Origin: Rhodospirillales bacterium
GTDB lineage: Bacteria > Pseudomonadota > Alphaproteobacteria > Rhodospirillales > UBA2165
Assembly (NCBI GenBank): GCA_013204125.1
Contig: JABMOP010000313.1
Span: 1-12,882 of the forward strand
Direction: 5' to 3'
DNA: 12,882 nt
Shown: positions 1 to 6,692 of the stretch, one piece after another
How the letters are laid out: each line of letters begins with the position of its first letter
Position numbering within the stretch: the first letter of the stretch is position 1
Made by a program: the position numbers and the translations under genes
Notes under the pieces: generated by a model
What the model saw: the letters and a program-made list of their open reading frames with translations, nothing else
What the model was told of the DNA's origin: nothing
The model's database searches: none

Positions 1-201
1 ATGCAACACAGGCGTAAAATCTCACTGCTGGCGTTTCAAACTCCAACGTTTTGCGTGGCCGCTCGTTCAGCTGACGCGCTACGACGGCTTACCAAACGCC
101 CGACCGATCGCTTTCAACGACTCTCCACGTTGCCAGCGATCCCACAATTCCGTCTTCTCTGCCGTGCTGAAACCTCGACGATATCTTTGAGCCATAGGCA
201 T
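1..201 (-). pseudogene. IS30-family transposase remnant with internal deletion
   Basis: On the minus strand an ATG at 201 (alternative at 195) opens a 40-residue frame that reads MPMAQRYRRGFSTAEKTELW and then DRWQRGESLKAIGRAFGKPS before a TAG at 81-79. This is the typical N-terminal helix-turn-helix region of IS30-family transposases. Directly after it, one base out of frame (codons from 82 downward), the strand reads VARQLNERPRKTLEFETPA and runs off the window at base 1. That matches the C-terminal end of the same family. The catalytic DDE core of roughly 300 residues that should lie between is absent, so the two ends were joined by a deletion near bases 79-85. The product cannot be an active transposase. 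The far end of the element lies outside the window, and I could not define terminal inverted repeats. The family call comes from remembered family sequence, not from an alignment. Confidence 0.75.
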
Positions 202-446
202 ACACTCCAACTTTCCGTATCGCAGGGTACATGGGACATGCCTCATCCCGGACTACCGAAAAGGTATATGCAAAGCATTCTCCCGACTATGTGGACGATG
301 CCGCCACCGATTACACATTTTTCTTCCTTTCCTGGCAAAACGAATTCAGAATATCCACTTAAGGTCTATGGCAAGCACGAGCCACTTTTTAGGCGTTGCG
401 ACTGCGCCCGTCTCCGGGATACCCAAGCCAGGGCTTAAGTTTTGAA
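202..446. other. Intergenic region between IS remnant and receiver gene
   Basis: No convincing gene is visible on either strand. An open plus-strand frame crosses this region from base 1, but it is antisense to the IS30 remnant and has no recognisable protein character. The proximal part (about 202-240) should hold the outer end of the IS30 remnant. The distal part should hold the promoter of the receiver gene. I see no clear sigma-70 boxes and no strong Shine-Dalgarno sequence. Confidence 0.5.
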
Positions 447-851
447 ATGAAAGATAACATAAACCCATTTAATCGTCTCAGAGCCTATGTTGTTGACGAT
501 GACCCGACGATGATCGAACTTGTCGTAAGCATCCTTCATGCGATGGGTATGCGGCGCATCGAGCGCGCCAATGACGGCGATAGGGCATGGGAATTATTTC
601 AACAAGGCCCGCGAATGTTTGATTTCATCGTATGCGATTGGTCTATGCCGAATATGAGTGGGCTCGAATTCTTGAAACATGTGCGGGAACTTAATCCCGA
701 TATCCCATTTCTTATGCTGACCGGAAAATCATCCACTGAAGACGTAAAATCGGCGCTCAAAGCCGGTGTCACTCAATATTTGGCAAAACCCTTCACGCCG
801 GACGGTCTGCAAAAGCGTATCCGCGCCATGACCAAGGATTTGGTCGGGTAG
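447..851 (+). CDS. CheY-like single-domain response regulator
   Basis: The product is a 134-residue stand-alone receiver domain, about the usual CheY length, with no output domain. It would be cytoplasmic and act by phosphorylation-dependent protein contact. Expected residues are all present: acidic cluster D17-D18-D19 near the N-terminus, phospho-acceptor D64 in the CDWSMP context, switch threonine T92 in LMLTGK, and conserved lysine K114 in LAKPF. I chose the ATG at 447 because the receiver fold begins about 11 residues later. The in-frame ATG at 396 would add a low-complexity tail that does not belong to the fold. The ribosome-binding site is weak for either start. No kinase gene is adjacent on this strand, so the partner is unknown; the hybrid kinase in this window is one possibility. 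The last seven codons and the TAG stop lie in the first copy of a tandem repeat. The neighbour downstream is convergent. Confidence 0.9.
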   Translation: MKDNINPFNRLRAYVVDDDPTMIELVVSILHAMGMRRIERANDGDRAWELFQQGPRMFDFIVCDWSMPNMSGLEFLKHVRELNPDIPFLMLTGKSSTEDVKSALKAGVTQYLAKPFTPDGLQKRIRAMTKDLVG

Positions 852-926
852 GATGAGACCAAGGATTTGGTCGGGTAGGATGAGACCAAGGATTTGGTCG
901 GGTAGGATGAGACCAAGGATTTGGTC
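831..926. repeat. 27-bp perfect tandem repeat, about 3.6 copies
   Basis: Three identical 27-base units (831-857, 858-884, 885-911) are followed by a 15-base partial copy (912-926). Each contains GACCAAGGATTTGGTC, an inverted repeat with 6-bp arms and a 4-base loop (the first base of this motif is the one before each unit start). The array therefore encodes four successive small hairpins. The first copy encodes the C-terminal TKDLVG and stop of the receiver gene. Because 27 is a multiple of three, the later copies repeat the same codons and TAG in frame. The perfect identity suggests recent expansion by slippage or unequal exchange. The array lies between convergent genes and could slow transcription from both sides, but it has no U-tract. 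Confidence 0.95.
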
Positions 927-932
927 AACCAG

Positions 933-959
933 GGCCACCTTGCGAGCGGTCAAGGCGCC
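933..959. terminator. Possible stem-loop between convergent genes
   Basis: CCTTG (938-942) can pair with CAAGG (951-955), and GGC (933-935) with GCC (957-959), with small bulges between the two helices. It lies between the tandem repeat and the stop of the acyl-CoA synthetase gene. No T-run follows on either strand, so if it affects transcription ends it is not a classical intrinsic terminator. Confidence 0.25.
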
Positions 960-963
960 ACCC

Positions 964-2856
964 TCAGTTCCAGATAATTTCGTGATGTAGGGCGTAGGCG
1001 GCGAGCGCGTCTTCCACGCATGCCCCGGCAACGCCGCGAAGGCCTATCTCGCCGCCGAGGGTCACGATGGCCCTAGTTCCGTGGACCGGATCGTCGTCCA
1101 CGGCGAGCGCTATCGTGACGCCGTTCGGGACCAGGGGCCGCAATAAATCCTCAAAGGTACGGCGGGCGGCATCCAGGCGTAGCGCCTGTTTCATGACCTT
1201 GCCGACACCGGTCAGCGGCATTTCATCGATGATGAAAATGTCGGCAGGGTTTGCGGCACGCTCGGTCACCCGTTCGCGGATGAAGGCTTTGAGTTCGTCG
1301 GCGTCTGCCGAGGCCCCCTGTTTCAACTGCACATAGGCGACCGGCAGTTCACCGACCCGAGGATCGGGCTTGCCGACAGCGCCCGCGAGCTCGACCGCCT
1401 GATGTGCGTAGAGCGGTTCCTCGATCAGGCGCGGATCAATATTGTGGCCGCCCCGGATGATCAAATCCTTGGTGCGGCCGGTGACCCAGATATAGCCGTC
1501 CGCTTCGATGCGCCCCATGTCGCCGGTGTTGAACCAGCCGTCCTCGGTGAAGGCGCCTGCATCGAAGCTGGGATCGAGGTAGCCTGGGATCAACCCCGGC
1601 CCCTTGATAAAAAAGGTGCCAATTTCGTCCGCAGTGCAGTCGCCGACGATGGTGCCGTCGGCATCGGTCCGGACCGCGCGGATATGGGTGTAGGGCCGCC
1701 TGAGCCCGCTCGAACCGTGGCGGATTTCGCCGTCCCGGGGATGGCAGGTGAGCGACGCTGTATTCTCGGTCAAACCCCAGTTAAGACCGATCTTGAGCCC
1801 CGTGAGGCGCTCCAACTCATAGCTCACCTCCAACGGCAGCGGTGACGAGGAGGAAGTGGAAAACCGTAACCTCGACATATCGACACCGTCGACGGGGATA
1901 TGCACCAGCGACGACAGGATGGTCGGCACCCCATAGAGCCGCGTAATGCCGTAGCGTTCCATAAGCTTCCAATAGTTGGCGAGGACGCCCGTGTGCCGAA
2001 ACCCCAAGGGTCCGGGATTGACCATGGTCATCCCCAAGGCCAGCGGCGTCAACGCGCCGCCGGAGACAACGGCGATATGGAAACTGGGCCCCGCCGTCCA
2101 CACGGTATCGTCCGGTTGCAACGCCGAACCCAGCGCGCTGGCCCAGTTCTGATAGAGAACGCCGCGATGGGTGTTCGCCGTGATCTTGGGCGCCCCTGTG
2201 GTGCCGCCCGTGTGCATGCAGACGGCGATGTCGTCCAGGCCGACGGCGCGCTCGAATTTCAGGCCGTTGGCAGGCTGGTCGGCCAAGGCGTGTTCGAAAG
2301 ATTGGCCGTCCACAACGCTGCTGCCGGGCGCGGTGACTTGAAGGATATGTTCGACGCTTGGAATATCCCCCTTGATCGCCTCAACTTTGTCCCAAATTCC
2401 GATCCCCGGCCCCGCGCCTGGTTCTGGGCCCAGTGCCACCAGCACTTTGGCGCCGACAGCGCGGATAATGGCGGCAATGTGGTTGGGCTCCAGCATCCAG
2501 TTGATGGGCGACGCGATGCCGACCGCTAGGGCGCCCCAAAGGACGGGATGCAGGGCCGGCATGTTGGGTAGGAGGAACGATACCTTGTCTTCCGCACCGA
2601 TGCCGAGGTCATGGAAAAGATTGGCGGCCTGGTTGATGCGGGCCTGTAAATTGCCGAAAGAATGGATTTCCGGCGTTTCGTCGGGATCGCCGTGGGGGTG
2701 AAAATAGAGGGCGATCTTGTCCGGATCCCTAGCGATGCCGGCTTGGATATAGTCGTAGACGTTGACGAAACCCAATTGCTCGCCGAGCGGTTCCTTCTCG
2801 ATCGCCTCGATATCGGCAAGGTCGCGAATGGGTGGATAATCGATCATGCTGATCAT
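964..2856 (-). CDS. Acyl-CoA synthetase (AMP-forming), ANL superfamily
   Basis: The 630-residue cytoplasmic enzyme belongs to the acyl/aryl-CoA ligase class, which activates a carboxylic acid with ATP to an acyl-adenylate and then forms the CoA thioester. Visible core motifs in order: the phosphate-binding loop THTGGTTGAPK-like segment (M214 to K224), WGLTE at 360-364, GWFNTGDMG with D446, the hinge region GRTKDLIIRGG shortly after it, and the C-terminal GVGKVMK with the expected catalytic lysine K553. The length fits a roughly 630-residue group of bacterial AMP-binding acyl-CoA synthetases. The substrate cannot be read from the sequence. Start: ATG 2856 is used, but ATG 2847 three codons in is equally possible, since neither has a strong Shine-Dalgarno sequence. 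The gene follows the TRAP permease gene on the same strand after 56 bases, suggesting that the imported compound is its substrate. Confidence 0.9.
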   Translation of the reverse strand: MISMIDYPPIRDLADIEAIEKEPLGEQLGFVNVYDYIQAGIARDPDKIALYFHPHGDPDETPEIHSFGNLQARINQAANLFHDLGIGAEDKVSFLLPNMPALHPVLWGALAVGIASPINWMLEPNHIAAIIRAVGAKVLVALGPEPGAGPGIGIWDKVEAIKGDIPSVEHILQVTAPGSSVVDGQSFEHALADQPANGLKFERAVGLDDIAVCMHTGGTTGAPKITANTHRGVLYQNWASALGSALQPDDTVWTAGPSFHIAVVSGGALTPLALGMTMVNPGPLGFRHTGVLANYWKLMERYGITRLYGVPTILSSLVHIPVDGVDMSRLRFSTSSSSPLPLEVSYELERLTGLKIGLNWGLTENTASLTCHPRDGEIRHGSSGLRRPYTHIRAVRTDADGTIVGDCTADEIGTFFIKGPGLIPGYLDPSFDAGAFTEDGWFNTGDMGRIEADGYIWVTGRTKDLIIRGGHNIDPRLIEEPLYAHQAVELAGAVGKPDPRVGELPVAYVQLKQGASADADELKAFIRERVTERAANPADIFIIDEMPLTGVGKVMKQALRLDAARRTFEDLLRPLVPNGVTIALAVDDDPVHGTRAIVTLGGEIGLRGVAGACVEDALAAYALHHEIIWN

Positions 2857-2864
2857 ATGCCGAT

Positions 2865-2881
2865 CATCGGTTAAACCGATG
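2865..2881. promoter_or_regulatory. 17-bp palindrome upstream of acyl-CoA synthetase
   Basis: CATCGGT-TAA-ACCGATG is a perfect inverted repeat with 7-bp arms and a 3-base centre. It sits in the 56-base gap between the TRAP permease stop and the ligase start, 9 bases upstream of the ligase ATG. It could be an operator for a dimeric regulator, or an mRNA hairpin covering the weak ribosome-binding site. No regulator gene is visible nearby to assign to it. Confidence 0.4.
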
Positions 2882-2912
2882 GTGCGTGCAATGGTCGACC
2901 GCGATCAGGACA

Positions 2913-5426
2913 CTAGGCTGCTTTTAATTTCCCGGCCCTGGATTTTTGGTAGGCGAGGGCCGCGATGACCAAGATCACGCCCGCCACATAGGTCTCGTAG
3001 AGCAAATTGGATTCAAGGTCGAACAGGAAGCCGATAAGGCGGTCGAGCGGCAGCAGGAGACACACTGCGGCCAGCCCCAAGCACAGGCGTTCGACCAGAC
3101 TAGTGTCGATGAAGCCACGCGCTTCTAAGAATGTGGCCCAGGCGATGACGCCGACGATGCAGGCAAGGGTAGTGATGGTGATTTCAAGCACCGTGCCGTC
3201 CAGCAAAAGTGGCGTATAGACGAACAGAAACGGCATGACGAAAATCAATGAAGCCAGGCGCAAGGCTTCGAACCCGGTTTTGACCGGATCGGATTTCGCG
3301 ATAGCGCTCGCCGCGTAGGCCGCCAAGGCCACCGGCGGCGTAACCGCGGAAACCACCGCAACCCAATAGCTGATCATGTGGGCGGCCATGGCCGGCACGC
3401 CAAATTCTGTCAGCGCGCCGACGGCAAAGATAGCTAAGATGACATAACTGGCAACGATCGGCAGGCCCATGCCGATGATATACCCGGCAACAATCACCCA
3501 GAAGATGGTCAGCGGCAGCAGGCCGAAGCTTAAATCAACCAGAAGCTCGGATACACGGCCCGGCAAATCGCTTTGCGTCGCGCTGGCCAGCAAGATGCCG
3601 AGGACGCCGGCGATGCAGCCGACGACCAGGGTGTTCTTGGCGCCGGCTTCCAGCGATACATAGACATTTTTGATCAACTCGGCGGCAGCGGCGCGAAGCC
3701 CGGCGCCGGCGCCGACATATTCGCCGCCGGAATCTTGGCCATCATCACCGCCGTCGGACATAAGGCCGCCTGCGTATATGGCGCTGGGCATTCCTACCTT
3801 GGGTCCGGCGGCGATGATTTCGCCAATTTTGAGGATGATGAATGCAAGCACGACCCAGAACAATGCATCGCCCGCCGTCACGCCGACATAATCGTCGATG
3901 AACCAGACGAAGGGGGCGCCAATTTTGACACCGAAAATATATACGGCCACGCCGAACGCCAGCGACATGGCCAGCAACGGTTTCCAGCTTGTCGCCGAAC
4001 TGGGCGTGCGGATCGACATAAGTATATCGGCAGCGCGCAGCATGATGATCAGGATGATGGTTTTAACGGCGGCGAGGAATGCCGAATCTCCGGCAACCAA
4101 GAAAAATACCATCACCGGGATCGGCAGCAATAGATGCAGCCTGGGCAGAATACTGCTCCATTTTGGCAATTCTTCTACCGGCACGCCGTGCAAGCCATTC
4201 CGCACAGCGCGGAAATAAACAATGAGCGCCACCGAAAGGTAGTAAAGAAGCGCCGGAATAAGGGCTATTTTGACCACTTCGAAATAGCTGGTCTCGGTCA
4301 ATTCGGCGAGCAAGAAGGCGCCCGCGCCCATGATCGGCGGCATGTAGGCGCCGCCTGTGGATGCCGCCGCTTCGACGGCGCCGGCAAATTCCGGCTTGTA
4401 GCCGACGCGCTTCATCAAGGGGATGGTGAAGGTGCCGGTGGTCACCACATTGGCGACGCCGGACCCCGAAATCATGCCGAACAGGCCGCTGGCGGATACG
4501 GCGGCAAGCCCTGGTCCGCCGGTGCGCTGCCCGGTCATGCGGTAGGTCGCATCAATAATAAAGGCGCCGAGGCCGGTTTTTTCGAGGAACGCGCCGAGGA
4601 TCACAAAGATCACAACGTAGGTTGCGAACACATCCATGATCAGTCCGGTAATGCCGTCGGTGGACAGCATCAAAAATTCCATCACCCGGTCGAAGGGGTA
4701 GCCAGGGTGATTAAGCAAGCCGGGCATGGCCTCGGCCACGGGCGTAAAGGAATAAATGAAAAATAGGAACCCAATGAGCGGAATGATGGGGCCGACGATA
4801 CGGCGCGCAATATCGAAACTGACGGCTGCCAGCATGCCGGAGAAAAACACCACCGGCGCTGGGATCGGCCCGCCGATGCGTTCGGTCAAGGCTTGCGCCG
4901 AGATGATCCACCAGATAGTGACGGAAACCGCCGCCAGCAGAAAGAGGTAATCGGAAAAAGCCGGGTTATTTCCAGGTTTCCGGATCAAAGCTTCATAGAG
5001 GTATATTAAAATGCCGATTACCATGCCGAGGGCGGCAACGGGGTAAATTTCGGAGTTTGAGAAATCGGTCCATAACGCGACCGGGTTTATGAATTGCCAA
5101 TAGGCCCAGACGGCAAGTGCAGCGCACAACACGGTGACATCGATAAATGCGAAAATTTCGTCCAACCACACAAAACTTTCGCGGATCGGCTTGGTGCGGC
5201 CTTTGAACAGCAATACGGACAGCACCATCACGCCGACCATAAAGGTGCCTTTGAATACTTCGGCGACCGGCGGGCCGAAAATCGAAATATGGATAAAGAA
5301 GTACGAAAATGCGACGGATATGACGGAAACGAGGAGGCGCGCCACGCCGGTCAAATTTCTAGGCGCCGCCATATCTTCGCCGACCAGGCCGATTTTCATT
5401 AATACGGAAAGGGTTCCACCAACCAT
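2913..5426 (-). CDS. TRAP transporter permease, 4TM/12TM fusion (DctQM-like)
   Basis: The 837-residue polytopic inner-membrane protein is hydrophobic along almost its whole length. It fits the fused TRAP permease family, in which the small DctQ-type (4TM) and large DctM-type (12TM) subunits form one chain; this fused form usually partners TAXI binding proteins. The diagnostic stretch is GSGVANVVTTGTFTIPLMKR from G321, followed by VEAAASTGGAYMPPIMGAGA, typical of the large subunit. Later signatures include IGMGLPIVASYV and VTPPVALAAY. Uptake would be driven by an ion gradient, commonly sodium, with a periplasmic binding protein delivering an organic acid. A Gly/Asp-rich hydrophilic insert lies near residues 556-582. 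Start: ATG 5426 gives the longest frame, but M10 (5399) and M19 (5372) are possible, as no strong ribosome-binding site separates them. The TAXI gene lies 129 bases upstream with a stem-loop between. Confidence 0.93.
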   Translation of the reverse strand: MVGGTLSVLMKIGLVGEDMAAPRNLTGVARLLVSVISVAFSYFFIHISIFGPPVAEVFKGTFMVGVMVLSVLLFKGRTKPIRESFVWLDEIFAFIDVTVLCAALAVWAYWQFINPVALWTDFSNSEIYPVAALGMVIGILIYLYEALIRKPGNNPAFSDYLFLLAAVSVTIWWIISAQALTERIGGPIPAPVVFFSGMLAAVSFDIARRIVGPIIPLIGFLFFIYSFTPVAEAMPGLLNHPGYPFDRVMEFLMLSTDGITGLIMDVFATYVVIFVILGAFLEKTGLGAFIIDATYRMTGQRTGGPGLAAVSASGLFGMISGSGVANVVTTGTFTIPLMKRVGYKPEFAGAVEAAASTGGAYMPPIMGAGAFLLAELTETSYFEVVKIALIPALLYYLSVALIVYFRAVRNGLHGVPVEELPKWSSILPRLHLLLPIPVMVFFLVAGDSAFLAAVKTIILIIMLRAADILMSIRTPSSATSWKPLLAMSLAFGVAVYIFGVKIGAPFVWFIDDYVGVTAGDALFWVVLAFIILKIGEIIAAGPKVGMPSAIYAGGLMSDGGDDGQDSGGEYVGAGAGLRAAAAELIKNVYVSLEAGAKNTLVVGCIAGVLGILLASATQSDLPGRVSELLVDLSFGLLPLTIFWVIVAGYIIGMGLPIVASYVILAIFAVGALTEFGVPAMAAHMISYWVAVVSAVTPPVALAAYAASAIAKSDPVKTGFEALRLASLIFVMPFLFVYTPLLLDGTVLEITITTLACIVGVIAWATFLEARGFIDTSLVERLCLGLAAVCLLLPLDRLIGFLFDLESNLLYETYVAGVILVIAALAYQKSRAGKLKAA

Positions 5427-5481
5427 ATCGCGCTACCCCGAAGCTACGCCGATTAAGTTATTCGTAGTGGATGATAGAAAG

Positions 5482-5508
5482 CGCGAAGGGAGAATTTCTC
5501 CCCTCGCG
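5482..5508 (-). promoter_or_regulatory. Stem-loop between binding-protein and permease genes
   Basis: The arms are CGCGAAGGGAGAA (5482-5494) and TTCTCCCCTCGCG (5496-5508). They pair over 13 positions with one mismatch, although the innermost pairs would open to form the loop. Transcribed on the minus strand, it lies about 48 bases after the TAXI stop and about 55 bases before the TRAP start. It is followed by CUUUCU rather than a proper U-tract. Such hairpins often stabilise the upstream binding-protein mRNA or partly terminate transcription, giving more binding protein than permease. That role is inferred. Confidence 0.65.
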
Positions 5509-5555
5509 ACTTCCTTTAATCGATTAGGCACGTAATACCTAAATCGTCTTTGGCC

Positions 5556-6545
5556 TTAGAAGCCTTTGACGATTTCCGCCGGTACGGTAATGCCGCGTTC
5601 TTTCCAATAACGCGCCGCAGCCGGATGGACCCAAATCTTATGGACCTGGAGGGCCGAGAAATCAGCGTTCAAGGTTTTCCAGTAGCCGGCCGTCGAAGCG
5701 AGTTTCTTCAGGTTCCCTGGGTCCGCCGCAATCTTGACCATATTGTAGACGGCGTCGTCGGACATCTGCTTATGGACATACCAGAACACCGGGTAGGAAA
5801 AGGAACGGGCTGGTTCGGTCATGCCCTTCACGTCTTTTTGCACCGGAATGGTCATTGGCGCATAGAACTTGAACGCATTGGTCAGCGTGGCCTGTTCGGC
5901 TTCGGTCATGGAGATGTAGCGCACCGGCTTGCGGACCGAAAGCTGGGTCAGCGCAGGGATGGTGAAAGGCGCGCCGGCAGAGCAAAAGACGTCGATCTGA
6001 CGGTCGCCGAGGGCGCGGCCGGATGCGGCAAAGCCCAAGAAGCGCGGCGTGATTTTATCATAGAGGCCAAGACCTTTAAAGATATTGGCGCAGTTGACGT
6101 TACTGCCGGACCCCTTGGCCAAAAGGTTGACCACTTTGCCCTTCATGTCGGAGAAGCTTTTGATGGGGCTGTCGGCCAGCACGGCAACGATCTGCGTTTG
6201 TTGGCGGACGTTGGCAACGATGCGGAAATCTTTGCTTGGTCCGTCCTTTTTAAAGAGGCCGACACCGTACCAGGACTGGTAGGACTGAACAATGTGGCCC
6301 CAGGCCGTCGCGAAATCGCCGGTCGAAACACGGCGCACGTTATCGACAGAACCGTTGGAGGGCGAATACTGGAACTTGTACTTCTTGTCCTTCAGGTTTT
6401 TGTTGATGAGCTGAGTGCCTGCGCTCACCGCCGGATGCCAGCCGCCGCCCGAAGGGCCGCCGCCAAAACGATAGGTTTGCGCGTCTGCTGCGCCGGCCAT
6501 TGCGACGACGCCGCCGGCCAATAAAATTGTACGAATGAATGACAT
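5556..6545 (-). CDS. TAXI-family TRAP solute-binding protein
   Basis: The 329-residue periplasmic binding protein supplies the TRAP permease. It has an N-terminal signal peptide (MSFIRTILLAGGVVAMAGAADA, likely cut after A22 before QTYRFGG). The early GGGPSGGGWHPAVSAG segment and the later NLLAKGSGSNVNC and CSAGAPFTIPAL segments are characteristic of TAXI proteins rather than of DctP-type proteins. The ligand cannot be read from the sequence; characterised TAXI proteins bind small carboxylates or amino acids such as glutamate. The start at 6545 is well supported by a strong GGGAGGT ribosome-binding site 4 bases upstream. The gene is first in the minus-strand run TAXI, TRAP permease, acyl-CoA synthetase, and lies 147 bases downstream of the hybrid kinase stop. 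Confidence 0.93.
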   Translation of the reverse strand: MSFIRTILLAGGVVAMAGAADAQTYRFGGGPSGGGWHPAVSAGTQLINKNLKDKKYKFQYSPSNGSVDNVRRVSTGDFATAWGHIVQSYQSWYGVGLFKKDGPSKDFRIVANVRQQTQIVAVLADSPIKSFSDMKGKVVNLLAKGSGSNVNCANIFKGLGLYDKITPRFLGFAASGRALGDRQIDVFCSAGAPFTIPALTQLSVRKPVRYISMTEAEQATLTNAFKFYAPMTIPVQKDVKGMTEPARSFSYPVFWYVHKQMSDDAVYNMVKIAADPGNLKKLASTAGYWKTLNADFSALQVHKIWVHPAAARYWKERGITVPAEIVKGF

Positions 6546-6549
6546 AATT

Positions 6550-6556
6550 ACCTCCC
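6550..6556 (-). promoter_or_regulatory. Strong ribosome-binding site of TAXI gene
   Basis: The minus strand reads GGGAGGT with AATT before the ATG at 6545. This is the strongest Shine-Dalgarno sequence on the minus strand of the window. It fits high expression of a periplasmic binding protein and fixes the start codon. Confidence 0.8.
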
Positions 6557-6692
6557 AAAATCCTGAAAAAGCCTATTGCCCCGCACCTCTTAAGGGTGCT
6601 ACCGGGCAGCGGCATAATGGCAGCTTCCAATTGGGTGGGCAAGCAGTCTAGGGCGCGCGCAAAGCAAATGTTTCAGCAAGTCCGATGTTGGC

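Noticed and set aside
1..438. Plus-strand open frame of 145 codons
   Set aside because: It is antisense to the IS30 remnant in its first half and has no protein-like features; the minus strand explains the sequence better.
396..446. Upstream ATG extension of the CheY-like gene
   Set aside because: It would add 17 residues outside the receiver fold with no better ribosome-binding site; ATG 447 fits the domain boundary.
831..926. CRISPR array
   Set aside because: The units are directly adjacent with no variable spacers, and the array is part of a coding end; it is a simple tandem repeat.
729..1031. Minus-strand frame with repeated DQILGLILP
   Set aside because: The peptide repeat is only the 27-bp tandem repeat read backwards, across the ends of two real convergent genes.
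1900..2529. 209-codon plus-strand frame
   Set aside because: Antisense shadow of the acyl-CoA synthetase gene, whose motifs are unambiguous.
3573..4766. Long plus-strand frames of 186 and 210 codons
   Set aside because: Antisense shadows of the TRAP permease; their His/Gly/Arg-rich translations are typical of reversed hydrophobic coding sequence.
5550..6524. 324-codon plus-strand frame
   Set aside because: Antisense shadow covering nearly the whole TAXI gene, which has a signal peptide, family motifs and a strong ribosome-binding site.
6586..6600. Near-palindrome CACCTCTTAAGGGTG upstream of the TAXI gene
   Set aside because: The arms are only 4 bp around an off-centre CTTAAG; too weak to call an operator.
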